Positions 9,429-20,576 of a stretch of DNA of 64,000 nucleotides are shown here, piece after piece. Source of the DNA: Pirellulaceae bacterium. GTDB lineage: Bacteria > Planctomycetota > Planctomycetia > Pirellulales > Pirellulaceae. Where the stretch lies: contig JANQLU010000075.1 of assembly GCA_028280445.1 (NCBI GenBank), positions 1 to 64,000 on the forward strand. Reading direction: 5' to 3'. The notes below the pieces were generated by a model, which saw nothing but the letters and a program-made list of their open reading frames with translations, made no database searches and had not been told where the DNA came from. A program made the position numbers and the translations under genes. The stretch's first letter is position 1, and each line of letters opens with the position of its first letter.

Positions 9429-12400
9429 TTAGTAGTTTATTGTTTCGTCAAGATTCAAAATGGCATTGGCAACCATCACCCAGGCCGCCAGTTCAGGTTT
9501 GGAGATTTTTGCAGGTGCGTCAACATGTCTGATCGCGTCGATGAGCTGTGTCGCCAGTTTTGGGTTCGCGCCGAAATGTGATTTTTGTTTTTCAAACAAT
9601 CGAACCAGGATCTCAACTTCATCAGCCTCAGGCGTTCTCGATACGCTCCGCGCCATCATGCTCTTTATTTTTTCACGCAATGTGCTGGATTTATTTTCTG
9701 TGATTGTTCGGCTGGCAAGTCCTAACGCCATTTCAAAAAACGCTTGATCGTTCAACAACGTTAAAGCTTGCAACGGCGTGTTAGTTCGGGATCGACTGAC
9801 AACACAAGCCGCCCGATCAGGAGCGTCGAAATTGACGAAGCTGGGATACGGAGCTGCTCGCCGCCAAACCACGTAAATCCCACGTCGAAAACGATCGCGA
9901 CCAGTCGTTTCCACCCATTGCGGAGCGTTGCGGCCCACGGCGCGCCAGATTCGATTCGGCTGGTAAGGCATCACCGGTTTTCCACCAATCTTGTTTTCCA
10001 GCAACCCACTGACGACCAGTGCATTGTCGCGGATCATCTCTGCCGACATTCGCATGCGCGGTCCACGACTGAGCCACCGATTTTTAGGATCGTTGGTTCG
10101 TGAAGACGGTCGAAAAACGGCCGATTGTTGAAACATTTTTGACAAGACAACTGTGCGAATTATTTTCTTCCGCGAGAATTTATTCTCGACCAATTGTCGA
10201 GCAAGCCAATCCAACAATTCCGGGTGACTGGGCGTTTGGCTTTGGACTCCGAAATCTTCGAGCGATTCGACCAATCCGTTTCCAAACAATTGTGCCCACC
10301 AACGATTCACCGCGACACGCGCGAACAAAGGGTTTTCCGCCGCGGCCAACCATTTGGCAAATCCCAACCGGTTGCGTGGCAAATCCTTGGCAAACGAATT
10401 CAACACCGCCGGTACACCCGGTTCAACTTTCTTGCCAGGATTCAAGTATTCGCCTCGAATCAACTTTCGCGTCTCACGAGGTTTATTCATCTCAACCATC
10501 ACTAATGTCGATTCAGGTTTGATCGCGTTGAGTGAACGCTGCAATTTTTTGAGCTGGCGATTCAGTTTGACAAATTCTACGTTTGTCGCGTTGTAGTAGT
10601 CGGACAGTCGTTTGCTTTGTTTCTTGTTGCGTTTTTTCAGGTTCACGATTCGACGGATGTCGGCAGGAACTCGATAGACGGCGAGATCGTCTGACGACAC
10701 CAAGATTCGAAATCGACCGATGGTCCGCCCGCGGCCGTAATTTTGATCGAGTTTGAAACGCAAGGTAGCATTCGGATCGATCGGTTTTTTCAACTCAAAA
10801 ACGGCCCAATGCGGTTTGAAAAACTGCGGCGCGATCGCCCAACCAGTATTTCGCTTTCCATCAATGGCCGCATTAACCGGCCACCGGTTTTGTGAAAAAT
10901 CAGCAAACGCAGCTTCAAACGACTGCTTGAGCCAACGATTTTTCGATCGCGTTTCCAACGAGAACTCGCTGAGAATGAAATTCGGCCGCTTGACATCTCC
11001 GCGACCGGGGCCAGTACCTGGCAGCGACTCATCAGTTAACGTTTCGATTTTGATCCCCGTCAATTTCTTGACCGACGATTTTCCAGTCACCGTGTAGACC
11101 GACGTGCCAGGCAATGAACCAGATATCAATACCGATCCGTCGTCGAGTTTTTTGTTTTGTTCACCGCCGCTGGTCTCAATGCTGGTGATTTCCAGCGGCT
11201 TCCAGTTTGGTTCGATTTTTAATTGCTGCCTCAATTTTTTTTCCCAATCCGCTTGCAACGCTGCGTCGCGAACCTGGATCACTTTCATGCGATTTTTGAC
11301 CGCTTCGATTTCAGAATTGAGTTTGTTTCTGGCAGCAACCTTTTCTGCCGACAGCGGCAATTCCATCGACGGGCCATAGAAATCGTAGCGAACTCCCGAA
11401 ACCAATTTGACTTCGAGCGGCGTATTGTTGAAAAACGAAAACATCTGGTAATATTCGTCTTGGGTAATCGGATCGTATTTATGATTGTGGCATTGAGCGC
11501 ACTCGATCGTCATACCCAAGAACGCCGTACCGGTTGTATTGACTCGATCAAAAATTTGATTGATGCGATTTTGTTCCGGATGCACGCCAGCTTCGACGTT
11601 GCATGCGGCCGCCCGATGAAAACCTGTGGCGATTTTTTGGTCAACCGTCGCGTTCGGAATCAAATCACCTGCCAATTGTTCGATCGCAAATTGATCGAAA
11701 GGCAAATCTCGATTCATGGCACGAATCACCCAATCCCGGTAAGCCCAACTTTCGCGTAATTGATCGGCTTGGAATCCGTTGGAATCAGCGTAACGCGCGA
11801 GATCGAGCCACGGCCGCGCCCAATGTTCGCCAAATCGCGGCGAAGCCAAAAGCTGGTCAACCATTTTTTCGTAAGCTTTTGGACTTGGGTCCGCGACGAA
11901 TTTCGCTACTTCGGCAGGCGTCGGCGGAATTCCTGTGAGAGCCAGATAAACACGGCGAATTAATTTTGCTGGCGTTGCTCGGTGCGACGGTGCAAGTCCT
12001 CGTTCTTTGAGTCGGGCAATAACAAACGCGTCAATGTGGTTTGCCGATTTGGAAAGGTTGACATTTTTAGGCGGCACAACATCTCTGACCGGCTTGTAGG
12101 CCCAATGTTGCCGAGTTGAATTTTCTTTGGGCCAATCCGCACCTTCGCTAATCCAGCGCTGAATCAGTTTTATCTCTTTGTCCGTCAATCCACCGTCGGG
12201 CGGCATGCGCTCAGCTTTATCCTTGGACGAAATTCGAACAAACAGGCCACTTCGATCGGGATGCCGCGCGACGATGACCGCCGATCCCGAATCACCATCG
12301 ACAAACGCGCCGTCTCGTTGCGTCAATCGCAAACCGCCTTCGGGCTCGGAGTCGCCATGACATTCAATACAGTGTTTTTCGAAAATCGGCTGGATCTGTT

Positions 12401-12548
12401 TTGCAAAATCGATCTTGGCTGTCGTCTGTGCCAAACACGGCGATAAATGGACACCGATTAACAGATGCGTCAATAACGCAATTAAAAGCAACCGAAGAAA
12501 ATGTCCGGTCGGAAATCGAAACCGCGTTTCAAATGACAGATGTCCCAT
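9429..12548 (-). CDS. PSCyt1/DUF1549/DUF1553 planctomycete cytochrome C protein
   Basis: A 1039-residue secreted protein. Signal peptide about 1-40, then the PSCyt1 haem motif CIECH (residues 60-64) with RMPPDGG as the later Met ligand region. DUF1549 spans roughly 160-390 and includes RFGEHWARPWLDLARYADSNG and a second motif CAQCHNHKYDP near 350. A central less-conserved coiled/beta region follows, and DUF1553 is near 730-1000 (RVAVNRWWAQLFG, LEDFGVQSQTPSHPELLDWLA, RRAAPYPSFVNFDAPDR, NTPLQALTLLND). Family members are c-type haem proteins exported to the periplasm. It is the first gene of the minus-strand cluster running to 3964. Confidence 0.95.
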   Translation of the reverse strand: MGHLSFETRFRFPTGHFLRLLLIALLTHLLIGVHLSPCLAQTTAKIDFAKQIQPIFEKHCIECHGDSEPEGGLRLTQRDGAFVDGDSGSAVIVARHPDRSGLFVRISSKDKAERMPPDGGLTDKEIKLIQRWISEGADWPKENSTRQHWAYKPVRDVVPPKNVNLSKSANHIDAFVIARLKERGLAPSHRATPAKLIRRVYLALTGIPPTPAEVAKFVADPSPKAYEKMVDQLLASPRFGEHWARPWLDLARYADSNGFQADQLRESWAYRDWVIRAMNRDLPFDQFAIEQLAGDLIPNATVDQKIATGFHRAAACNVEAGVHPEQNRINQIFDRVNTTGTAFLGMTIECAQCHNHKYDPITQDEYYQMFSFFNNTPLEVKLVSGVRYDFYGPSMELPLSAEKVAARNKLNSEIEAVKNRMKVIQVRDAALQADWEKKLRQQLKIEPNWKPLEITSIETSGGEQNKKLDDGSVLISGSLPGTSVYTVTGKSSVKKLTGIKIETLTDESLPGTGPGRGDVKRPNFILSEFSLETRSKNRWLKQSFEAAFADFSQNRWPVNAAIDGKRNTGWAIAPQFFKPHWAVFELKKPIDPNATLRFKLDQNYGRGRTIGRFRILVSSDDLAVYRVPADIRRIVNLKKRNKKQSKRLSDYYNATNVEFVKLNRQLKKLQRSLNAIKPESTLVMVEMNKPRETRKLIRGEYLNPGKKVEPGVPAVLNSFAKDLPRNRLGFAKWLAAAENPLFARVAVNRWWAQLFGNGLVESLEDFGVQSQTPSHPELLDWLARQLVENKFSRKKIIRTVVLSKMFQQSAVFRPSSRTNDPKNRWLSRGPRMRMSAEMIRDNALVVSGLLENKIGGKPVMPYQPNRIWRAVGRNAPQWVETTGRDRFRRGIYVVWRRAAPYPSFVNFDAPDRAACVVSRSRTNTPLQALTLLNDQAFFEMALGLASRTITENKSSTLREKIKSMMARSVSRTPEADEVEILVRLFEKQKSHFGANPKLATQLIDAIRHVDAPAKISKPELAAWVMVANAILNLDETINY

Positions 12549-12704
12549 TCCGATTCTTCACAATGCCAGATGCTGAGAAATTGGGAACGCTCGATTAACA
12601 AGCGATTCCATTTTAACTCCATTCTCGTTCGATTGACATACATCAAGTTTTCAGTGCCGATCATCAATTTTCATGTAGAGTCGCACGATAAAAAAAGCAA
12701 CGGG

Positions 12705-14429
12705 CTATTCGCCACTCTTGCGAATGATTTTTTTGATCGCATCCATTGCCGGATCGCGATTCGAAAAATAATCAGTCGACGACAATTTGATGGGAACATG
12801 AGGAGAAATCCAAGGTCGCCAGTCATCGGGCATCGAATCCTGAATAAACCGATAGGCGATGCACATTCGCAATCCCGACCAAGGCAATATCACTTCTGAT
12901 TCCATGCCGACGGAATTGGGTCGACTGCTCGATGGCTCGCCGACAATGATCGGGTCGGTGACCGACTCAACGGCATTCAAGTAGTTTTGAGCCGCTGAAA
13001 ATGTGCCGCGTCCAGTAATGATATACAACCGATTTTTCTTATCCAACATTTCGAACAAAACCAACGGTCGCACCAAAGGTTGATACTTACGAATTAATCC
13101 ACCATTGTTGTGACGCAAATCGACAATCAAATTCTGCGGCTTTGAATCGACAATGGTTTGCCTTAGCGTTTCAGCAAACGCTTTGATTGATTTGCCGCTC
13201 TGTTTGTCGCGGACTTGATTGAATTGCACATAAATGGTATTGGATGCGGGAAGTTTACGAAGCCAATAATTGTTCGATACGTCTTGTAGATACAACGGAG
13301 CCTTGTCCTTGGAACTTGCCCGGTCAAGTTTTTCTGGCCGTCTCATCGGACCACTTTTTAAGACGATCGTTTTGGTTTTCCCTTGGCGATCCTGAAGTTT
13401 CAAAGAAACTTGATCAGTTGATTTAATCGCGCCCAAATATTCCAATACTTCGGGAATGCTCAAAAATTGCGGCCCCAACCACAAAACGCCAAATTCATTG
13501 TCACGGTGAACGATCGACTTTACCTCTTTCATCAGCGTCGACGGGGCCTTTGAACCAATCGACAAAACCTTGTGGCCGACCAGATCCGCAGCCGGTCCCT
13601 TTCCGCCAACGACAAACATTCCATCCGAAAACAGGTAGAGTTGAATGGGCAGCATCGTGAATCGGACGTGTTTGGTTGGTAAGGGGTAGACGTTTGTATG
13701 GCCGTTTCCTAATGAAGTTGCAAGTTTTTGAATTTCCAACGCAATGTGTTCGTTGGAAAGATTTGGCACTCGGTGGCCCAAAGCCTTGATCTGTTTTAGA
13801 AACTCTTCAGAAACACCGTATCGGTCAGGATCGCCACTGAGCCTGGCAACTTCACTTGCAAAAAATTCAATGTCATACCGCCATCCTTGATCGCGCGTTA
13901 GTTTCTTTTTGGGTAACAGGCCGGCCAGTTTGATATAACGCGGATTGTCGCGCACCGATTTGAATGCAAAATCTCGTTGGATTGCGGAACGCTTTGACAT
14001 TCGAGCGGTCAGCGACTTGTCGACCCATTGATAGGCTTGCTCGAATTCTCCCTTCAAAGCGTGATTCCGGGCAATGCGATAGTAGGATCGCACTCGACTC
14101 CCGTGTCCCAGACGTACCATTTGCAACGTAGCCTGCGCCGCCGCATCACGGTTACCCAAATTGGTGTGGCACTGAAAAATTTTTTCGAACAGCTTGCCGT
14201 TTTGTGGATCTGATTTCGCCAAACGTTGATAGATCTCAAGCGCGTCGGCATATTTTCGATTGGCGAACCGTTGGTCAGCTTGACGGAGTTGGTAGAAATA
14301 CTCAACCCCGGAGATTTCTTGTTGAGGCTGAGACGGGCTTTCTTGAATGGCAATCATTAGTGCAACGGAAAACATTAAAATGGAACTCATGGTCGCGCCT
14401 TTCCACAAACCTCGTTTGTTTTTGAACAT
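12705..14429 (-). CDS. Secreted TPR protein with S41 (tail-specific protease-like) domain
   Basis: A 574-residue protein starting at ATG 14429; a TTG codon one position upstream is the alternative. The signal peptide covers about residues 13-30. Helical TPR-like repeats follow (ALEIYQRLAKSDPQNGKLFE, about 45-150). The C-terminal half carries S41/ClpP-fold features: NLIVDLRHNNGGLIRKYQPL and GRGTFSAAQNYLNAVE, where the serine is in the place of the S41 nucleophile. Some members of this family lack full protease activity. It is divergent from the TetR gene with a 201-bp shared region carrying four TGAC/GTCA palindromes; two of these lie 22-50 bp upstream of this start, so TetR control is likely. 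Confidence 0.88.
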   Translation of the reverse strand: MFKNKRGLWKGATMSSILMFSVALMIAIQESPSQPQQEISGVEYFYQLRQADQRFANRKYADALEIYQRLAKSDPQNGKLFEKIFQCHTNLGNRDAAAQATLQMVRLGHGSRVRSYYRIARNHALKGEFEQAYQWVDKSLTARMSKRSAIQRDFAFKSVRDNPRYIKLAGLLPKKKLTRDQGWRYDIEFFASEVARLSGDPDRYGVSEEFLKQIKALGHRVPNLSNEHIALEIQKLATSLGNGHTNVYPLPTKHVRFTMLPIQLYLFSDGMFVVGGKGPAADLVGHKVLSIGSKAPSTLMKEVKSIVHRDNEFGVLWLGPQFLSIPEVLEYLGAIKSTDQVSLKLQDRQGKTKTIVLKSGPMRRPEKLDRASSKDKAPLYLQDVSNNYWLRKLPASNTIYVQFNQVRDKQSGKSIKAFAETLRQTIVDSKPQNLIVDLRHNNGGLIRKYQPLVRPLVLFEMLDKKNRLYIITGRGTFSAAQNYLNAVESVTDPIIVGEPSSSRPNSVGMESEVILPWSGLRMCIAYRFIQDSMPDDWRPWISPHVPIKLSSTDYFSNRDPAMDAIKKIIRKSGE

Positions 14430-14450
14430 CAAATTGTCACTTCACATAAA

Positions 14451-14478
14451 TGACCACAGTCAATTTTGACCATAGTCG
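14451..14478. promoter_or_regulatory. Two candidate TetR operators near the S41-like gene
   Basis: TGACCACAGTCA (14451-14462) and TGACCATAGTCG (14467-14478) are dyads with half-sites TGAC/GTCA and a 4-base centre; the second has one mismatch. Their centres are 16 bp apart. They sit just upstream of the minus-strand S41-like start at 14429. The same half-sites recur near the TetR start. Confidence 0.6.
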
Positions 14479-14588
14479 ACTCAACATTTTCGGTTCCATT
14501 CGTTGAAATGATCGATTATTTGAAATAATCACGGAAATTATTTACAAATATTTTGATTGTTGCAAATTCCAGAGAAACCGCTAACAAT

Positions 14589-14617
14589 TGACCAATGGTC
14601 ACAAATGACTCAAGTCA
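14589..14617. promoter_or_regulatory. Two candidate TetR operators at the TetR gene
   Basis: TGACCAATGGTCA (14589-14601) is a perfect dyad with 6-bp arms, and TGACTCAAGTCA (14606-14617) is TGAC-N4-GTCA. The first covers an in-frame ATG at 14595, which makes the next ATG (14631) the more likely start of the regulator. Such a position fits repression of its own gene. Confidence 0.6.
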
Positions 14618-14630
14618 ACAGAAATCCAGA

Positions 14631-15206
14631 ATGGCCCGAAAAAAGGCTGCCACCGAGCAACGCTTGTTTGACGTGGCCATGGGTCTGTTTCGCAAACACG
14701 GAATTGATAACACCTCGGTGCAGCAGATATGCGATCATGCCGACGTCGCCAAAGGTACCTTCTTTAATTACTACCCCACCAAAGAGCACCTGCTTTTGAA
14801 ATGCCACGACCAATTCAAAGAGTCGATGCTGAACCATTTGCAATCGACTCGTTTTGATTCGGCGCGCGAAGCCATTTTGGGAGCGTTTCTTTTTTGGAGT
14901 GAAATTGTCACCAAAGATCCCATTTTGGGTCGGGCGTTATTGAAAGCGGTGTTTGCCAGTAATCTACTGACCGAGTCGGATCAGCGAATGTCCGAACGAC
15001 TCTACAATTGGATGTTTGACAAAATCTCGCGCGACGTCGAATCTGGAAAACTGCGGCAGGATCTGGACGTCGCCATGTTCATCTCGATCCTGTTTAACGT
15101 ATTGAGTGCGACATCGAACGAGTTCTTGACCACCAACGATCCCGAACCGATTCGCGAGCAGCTTCGATCGCGATGTGAATTTCTATTTGATGCCGTTACA
15201 AAATAG
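14631..15206 (+). CDS. TetR/AcrR family transcriptional regulator
   Basis: A 191-residue protein. The N-terminal helix-turn-helix is clear: LFDVAMGLFRKHGIDNTSVQQICDHA with DVAKGTFFNYYPTKEHLL following (residues about 10-55), the classic TetR recognition helix with F-N-Y-Y/F. The C-terminal all-helical part would bind an unknown ligand and form the dimer. I choose ATG 14631 because the upstream in-frame ATG 14595 lies inside a palindrome that looks like its operator; that start would add 12 residues. It is divergent from the S41-like secreted protein, the most likely target besides itself. Confidence 0.93.
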   Translation: MARKKAATEQRLFDVAMGLFRKHGIDNTSVQQICDHADVAKGTFFNYYPTKEHLLLKCHDQFKESMLNHLQSTRFDSAREAILGAFLFWSEIVTKDPILGRALLKAVFASNLLTESDQRMSERLYNWMFDKISRDVESGKLRQDLDVAMFISILFNVLSATSNEFLTTNDPEPIREQLRSRCEFLFDAVTK

Positions 15207-16042
15207 CCGTTTTCCTCGCGTCATGTTGATGGCAAGGTTGGATTCGTTTTATATCGCCCACTACCCTTTGCCGTACTTACATCGGCACAGCCGCCATTTC
15301 CGCCGACGCGATTATCGGCGATTTGCTCGAAAAATATGACTCCTACATCCTTCCCAAATATGGCGCGGTCCGATCCAAGAAATAGTTTCGGTGGCAAGTT
15401 ATTCGATCGGTTGTTCCAATGATTTTTATGCGGTTTCGCGAATCAATATTGGAGGCGTGATGACAGCTTGGGTGACGTTTTTTGGAGCGTTTTGTTGAAC
15501 GTCTTTGTTGCATCGTAGTTGATTCGAAATGTCTCGTGGTTTACATCGATTCAGTATGTTTTGTTTATCAACGCCGTTTTGATTTCCACACTTGTTGCGG
15601 GAAAAATGCTGCGTTATTTCATGCAAAACCGCGGCTTCCAACACACCGGTATTCTATCGTTGGTCGTGATATCCAATATGATCTGCTTCATTTTTCTTTC
15701 CACAGAATCCGAATCGATGTTGCCATGGATATTTTGGCTGTCTTACGCAGCGGTCTCGATTGCCGCGGAGCGAACATTCCTGGACTGGCCGACGAAACAT
15801 GTTCCTTGCGCGACCGCATAAAGATCATTTTTAATCGCATGTCACGCGATTCCGCTCAATTCGACGCGAGTTCCGACCGTGATATGCAATTACACGACAT
15901 TGCAGTTTTCTTGACACTCGGTTGACCGGCAGCAAAAATATCCGAGGTGTCGACAAACATGATTTCGTAAACCAACGAAAACCAGATTTGTCGCATTATC
16001 TCCGTTTCAATCGCCGCTGTTGGACAGGATGGCGTGAATTAA
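15207..16042. other. 836-bp region with no supported gene; possible decayed genes
   Basis: No reading frame here reads convincingly as protein. A short plus-strand stretch ending at the TAG at 15383-15385 (AISADAIIGDLLEKYDSYIL) looks like the tail of a lost gene without a start. A minus-strand frame at 15426-15644 ends in TPPILIRETA, which looks protein-like but is interrupted upstream in all frames. I read the stretch as decayed sequence upstream of the DUF1549 gene that starts at 16043. Confidence 0.45.
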
Positions 16043-19000
16043 ATGAATACTCTTGCCAAGGTCGTCTCGGTTTCCTGCCTTCTGATCTGTTCGGGATACG
16101 CCTACTGCCAGAACCCAACGGTCGATTTGTATGTCAAAGAAATCAAACCGTTGTTCAAAAAACGGTGCTTTGCTTGTCACGGAGCTTTGAAACAAGAATC
16201 GGGTTTGCGCGTTGATACCGTCGAGTCGATGAATGACCATGAGATCATCGACGACGAACTGCTGGAACGCTTGACCTCCGACGACAACAGCCACCGGATG
16301 CCGCCCGAAGGCGAGCCATTAACTCAGGCGGAAATCGATTCCATCAAAAAATGGTTGGCTGCCGGTGCACCTGGGCCGAAAAACGAACAAGCCGAAGCGG
16401 ACCCGATGGAGCATTGGGCTTTTAAAAAAATCAAACGTCCGGCGGTTCCGAAATTGGGCCATGCCAACCCCATCGACGCATTTCTGGCGCACAAACAAAA
16501 AGAACGCGGATTGAAACCACAGAAATCAGCGCGCCGCAGTTTGTTGATCCGGCGAATTTATCTGGACCTCGTCGGTCTGCCGCCAACTACCGATGAGCTG
16601 CGTTCTAAAAAACCGATCAAAGATATTATTGATTCTTTGATAGACAGCCCGCAGCATGGTGAACGCTGGGCAAGACACTGGATGGACATCTGGCGTTACA
16701 GCGACTGGTACGGTTTAGGAGATCAGCTGCGCAACAGTCAAAAACATCTTTGGCACTGGCGCGACTGGATCATCCATTCGTTGAACAACGACAAGGGCTA
16801 CGATCGGATGATCATGGAAATGTTAGCCGGCGATGAAATTGCTCCGCAGAATTTAAAGACTGTGGCCGCGACGGGGTTTCTGGCCAGAAATTATTATCTG
16901 TTCAACCGGACAACCTGGATCGACGACACGATTGAACACACGAGCAAAGCGTTTCTCGGTCTGACGACGAATTGCGCCAAGTGTCATGACCATAAATATG
17001 ATCCCATTGACCAGGAGGACTACTATCGCCTGCGAGCTATTTTTGAGCCGCATCATGTTCGTCTCGACGCGTTGCCAGGCCAAACCGATTACAACCAAAA
17101 CGCATTGCCGCGAGCTTACGACGACCGGCCGAACGCACCGACTTATATTCATCGGCGCGGCAATCCTGCACAACCCATCAAAGACAAACGCATCCACCCC
17201 GGCGTTCCCAAATTTTTAGCGAGTTTCGCACACAAGCCCACGCCCATTAAATTGCCTGTCGAAGCCTGGGCGCCCGGTGTGAGAAAATATGTCCAGACAG
17301 ATCGGCTCGCCAAAGCTGAGGCCAAAGTTACAGCGGCGCGTCAAAATCTCAAACTCGCCAAAAGAAAATTAGCGCAGGCTACCAACTCAGAAAAAACAAA
17401 ATCGGTCGGACAGGCTTTGGCAGATGACTTCAAAAAATCACGTCCGAAAATTTGGCAAACCATCGGGCGCGGTTGGCGATACCAAGGTGGTTTGCTGGCT
17501 CAAACTCAACCCACTACCGAACGTAGTTGCCTGCGAACCGAAGCTCATCATCCAAGAGATTTTGATCTCACCCTGAAATTTCAAACGACCGGCGGCAAAA
17601 CATGGAAATCAACGGGCATTCGTTTTGATGCCGACAAAAGCGGAGAAAATGCTCACACCGTCTATGCCAGTGCTTATGCCAGTGGCCCAAAAGTACAACT
17701 CGCGCACACCATCGCGGGCAAGACGATTTATCCGACCGACGCCAAATCGAATCAGCAAATCAAATTGAACCAGGAATATACACTGAACGTCAAAGTCCGT
17801 GGCGATTTGATTAACATTTCGTTGGACGGCAAATTTCTGCTGGCCTACCGATTACCGCAACGCAGAAATGGTTCGATCGAATTGTTCGCATTTGATTCAA
17901 CGGCCGATTTTTACTCGATCCAGGTCAAGCCGCTTGCCGCAGAGGTCGTCTTGAAAAACACGGACCGACGCGCTGCCACAATTGATTCAGGCAAGATTGT
18001 GGATTTGGCAAAGGCTCAATTGAAACTGGCCGAGGCCGAACTCGCAGTATTAAAAGCACGCATCGCAGCAGACAATGCCACACTGAGAGGCGTCGGAAAT
18101 GGATCGCCAAAAACAGCTGGGCGCCTGCAATTGCAAATGGCGTTGGCTCAAGCAGAAATGGATCTTTTGAAAGCGGACGCCAGCCAAAAAGCTGCTACAG
18201 AAAAGCGTCAAGCAAAAGCGCTGAACGCGTTAAAACGAGGTAAACTTCCAACCTATTCCCAATTGCGAGGCAGCCAGCGGGCATTGGATCAAGGGACACA
18301 CAAAGCGTCTCAATATGCGCCAGTGTATCCGAAAACCAGTACCGGGCGACGCACTGCACTGGCGCGTTGGATCACCCATCGCGACAACCCGTTGACTGCC
18401 CGCGTTGCCGTCAATCACATTTGGACGCGCCACTTTGGAACTCCGCTTGTTGACACGGTCTTTGATTTTGGTCGGCGGGCTCCCGAGCCGCTGCATCGAG
18501 AGTTGCTTGATTATTTGGCCATTGAATTAATCGAATCGGGTTGGAGCATGAAACACTTGCATCGTCTGATTCTGACATCCAAGGCGTGGCAACGCAGCTC
18601 ATCGAATCTAGCAGCCGACCAGCAAACGCTCACAAGTGATCCGGAAAACCACTACTACTGGCGGATGAACAATCGCCGAATGCAATCGCAAGTTCTCCGA
18701 GATAGCCTGTTGTACTTGTCAGGCCGACTTGATCAGACTCGCGGTGGTCCGCCGATCAAACCAGGGCCCAACGTACGCCGCCGTAGCATCTACCTGTTTC
18801 ATTCACGAGATGGCCGTGACAAATTCGTGTCCGCGTTTGATGATGCCGATGTATTCAATTGTTACCGCCGTCGTGAAAGCATTGTCCCTCAGCAAGCATT
18901 GGCGATGATGAATAGCCGTGAAGCTGTCGAAGCGGCTCGCCAGATTAGTGCCCGGCTCGGTAAGGACCAATCTGATTTTGCGTTTGCTCAATCCGCTTTC

Positions 19001-19132
19001 CTGCAACTGCTGGCCAGAACTCCATCCGGATCCGAAATGAAGGCTTGCCTTTCGTTTCTAAAAGCAAATCCTAATCGCGTTCTGTTCATTCATGCATTGC
19101 TCAACCACAACGACTTTCAGGTGATCCGATGA
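16043..19132 (+). CDS. PSCyt1/DUF1549/DUF1553 cytochrome C protein with inserted DUF1080-like domain
   Basis: A 1029-residue protein with signal peptide (about 1-22), PSCyt1 motif CFACH (42-46) and [10 protein letters not shown] after it. DUF1549 carries [18 protein letters not shown] and [11 protein letters not shown] near 311. A central segment, about 450-630, with [38 protein letters not shown] and [18 protein letters not shown], looks like a beta-sandwich of the DUF1080/LamG type, a sugar-binding or 3-keto-disaccharide hydrolase fold. Helical linkers flank it. DUF1553 follows ([38 protein letters not shown]). The stop overlaps the DUF1501 start by four bases (ATGA), showing translational coupling. 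Confidence 0.95.
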   Translation: MNTLAKVVSVSCLLICSGYAYCQNPTVDLYVKEIKPLFKKRCFACHGALKQESGLRVDTVESMNDHEIIDDELLERLTSDDNSHRMPPEGEPLTQAEIDSIKKWLAAGAPGPKNEQAEADPMEHWAFKKIKRPAVPKLGHANPIDAFLAHKQKERGLKPQKSARRSLLIRRIYLDLVGLPPTTDELRSKKPIKDIIDSLIDSPQHGERWARHWMDIWRYSDWYGLGDQLRNSQKHLWHWRDWIIHSLNNDKGYDRMIMEMLAGDEIAPQNLKTVAATGFLARNYYLFNRTTWIDDTIEHTSKAFLGLTTNCAKCHDHKYDPIDQEDYYRLRAIFEPHHVRLDALPGQTDYNQNALPRAYDDRPNAPTYIHRRGNPAQPIKDKRIHPGVPKFLASFAHKPTPIKLPVEAWAPGVRKYVQTDRLAKAEAKVTAARQNLKLAKRKLAQATNSEKTKSVGQALADDFKKSRPKIWQTIGRGWRYQGGLLAQTQPTTERSCLRTEAHHPRDFDLTLKFQTTGGKTWKSTGIRFDADKSGENAHTVYASAYASGPKVQLAHTIAGKTIYPTDAKSNQQIKLNQEYTLNVKVRGDLINISLDGKFLLAYRLPQRRNGSIELFAFDSTADFYSIQVKPLAAEVVLKNTDRRAATIDSGKIVDLAKAQLKLAEAELAVLKARIAADNATLRGVGNGSPKTAGRLQLQMALAQAEMDLLKADASQKAATEKRQAKALNALKRGKLPTYSQLRGSQRALDQGTHKASQYAPVYPKTSTGRRTALARWITHRDNPLTARVAVNHIWTRHFGTPLVDTVFDFGRRAPEPLHRELLDYLAIELIESGWSMKHLHRLILTSKAWQRSSSNLAADQQTLTSDPENHYYWRMNNRRMQSQVLRDSLLYLSGRLDQTRGGPPIKPGPNVRRRSIYLFHSRDGRDKFVSAFDDADVFNCYRRRESIVPQQALAMMNSREAVEAARQISARLGKDQSDFAFAQSAFLQLLARTPSGSEMKACLSFLKANPNRVLFIHALLNHNDFQVIR

Positions 19133-20553
19133 CGAGCAATAGTTTTATCTCACGTCGTCAGTATTTATTGCACTCGGCCATGGGCTTCGGTTCACTGGCT
19201 CTCGGCGGAATCTTGGCCGGCGAGGAACGCGCCAAGCCAGATGGTCAGCCGCATTTTCGACCCAAGGCCAAGCGCGTCATTTGGTTATTCATGCGCGGTG
19301 GAGTCAGCCATCTGGAAAGCTTTGATCCAAAACCGGCACTGAACAAGTTCGCTGGCAAGTCCATTTCGGAAACGCCGCACGCTGATGTGTTCAACCCGAA
19401 ACACTTCAAAGACTTGCGTGTTGTGGTCGTCGACGACGCCAATGGCAAGGATCGCAAGACGATCTATCCGCTGCAAACGGGTTATAAAAAATACGGACAA
19501 TCAGGCATGGAGATCAGCGATTGGTTCCCGCATATCGGTTCTTGTGCGGATGACATTGCCGTGATCCGTTCGATGTGGACAACGGACAACAACCACGGGG
19601 CTCAAGTTCAATTCCATTCCGGTCGTCACATGCTGGATCCGCGCGTTCCCACCATTGGCGCGTGGATCAATTACGGCCTGGGGTCGCTGAGTGACAATTT
19701 GCCTCAATTTATAAACATCGGTCCGCGATTTTTTGACAAACGCGATGGCCATTACCTGGGGCCAGCTTACGACGCGGTGAACCTGAAAGTTGGTTCTAAA
19801 AATTCATTGGACTACGCCGTTCCTCATGGCAGTATGAATAAGGCGGAGCAACGCGAAATTCTGAACTTTACCAATCAACTCAACCGCCTGACGTCGGAGC
19901 AATTTCCTGCCGATCCAGTTCTCGAAGCCCGAATTAAATCGTACGAACTGGCTTTCCGAATGCAGACGGCAGTTCCAGAAGTTCTCGATTTCAAAAACGA
20001 ATCCGAACAAACGCGAAAACTCTACGGACTCGATCGAGCTGAAACCAGGGTTTTCGGTCAACAGTTGTTAGCAGCTCGTCGATTTTCCGAACGTGGTGTC
20101 CGCTTTATTCAAATCATGCACGGCGACGGTGCCGCTGGCGCCTGGGACAACCACTCTGGTCTTCGCAAGGGGCATGCCAGGCTTTCAAAACAAGTGGACT
20201 TGCCAACCGCAGGGTTGTTGACGGATTTGAAACAACGGGGCTTGCTCGACGACACGATTGTGGTGTTCGCGACGGAATTCGGAAGAACTCCCGGCTCTCA
20301 AGGAGCCGATGGCAGAGATCATCATCCGTTTGGTTTTAGTATATGGATGGCTGGCGGTGGTTTGAAAGGCGGTGTTGTCCATGGTTCAACCGACGAGTTA
20401 GGCTTTCACGCCGTTGAAAATCCTCACTATGTAACCGACGTTCACGCAACGATCAATCATTTGCTTGGCATCGACCCACGCCGCCTCGAAGTCCCAGGTT
20501 ACAAACGATTGGACAAAGACTTTGGACATGTCATTCACGACATTATCGCTTGA
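19129..20553 (+). CDS. DUF1501 family protein, Tat signal
   Basis: A 474-residue partner of the cytochrome protein upstream, sharing ATGA at 19129-19132. The N-terminus has [20 protein letters not shown], a twin-arginine signal. Family blocks are present: [93 protein letters not shown] and [20 protein letters not shown]. It is clearly paralogous to the gene at 7918-9381 but only moderately similar, so the two pairs are not a recent duplication. The fold is alkaline-phosphatase-like; the substrate is unknown. Confidence 0.95.
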   Translation: MTSNSFISRRQYLLHSAMGFGSLALGGILAGEERAKPDGQPHFRPKAKRVIWLFMRGGVSHLESFDPKPALNKFAGKSISETPHADVFNPKHFKDLRVVVVDDANGKDRKTIYPLQTGYKKYGQSGMEISDWFPHIGSCADDIAVIRSMWTTDNNHGAQVQFHSGRHMLDPRVPTIGAWINYGLGSLSDNLPQFINIGPRFFDKRDGHYLGPAYDAVNLKVGSKNSLDYAVPHGSMNKAEQREILNFTNQLNRLTSEQFPADPVLEARIKSYELAFRMQTAVPEVLDFKNESEQTRKLYGLDRAETRVFGQQLLAARRFSERGVRFIQIMHGDGAAGAWDNHSGLRKGHARLSKQVDLPTAGLLTDLKQRGLLDDTIVVFATEFGRTPGSQGADGRDHHPFGFSIWMAGGGLKGGVVHGSTDELGFHAVENPHYVTDVHATINHLLGIDPRRLEVPGYKRLDKDFGHVIHDIIA

Positions 20554-20576
20554 ACTTGCGCTGTAGGTGCGAAGCC

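Noticed and set aside
15482..15925. 147-codon frame on the plus strand and a 100-codon membrane-like frame overlapping it
   Set aside because: Composition is not protein-like (many Cys, Arg and His), no ribosome site, no recognised motif, and neighbouring frames are equally broken.
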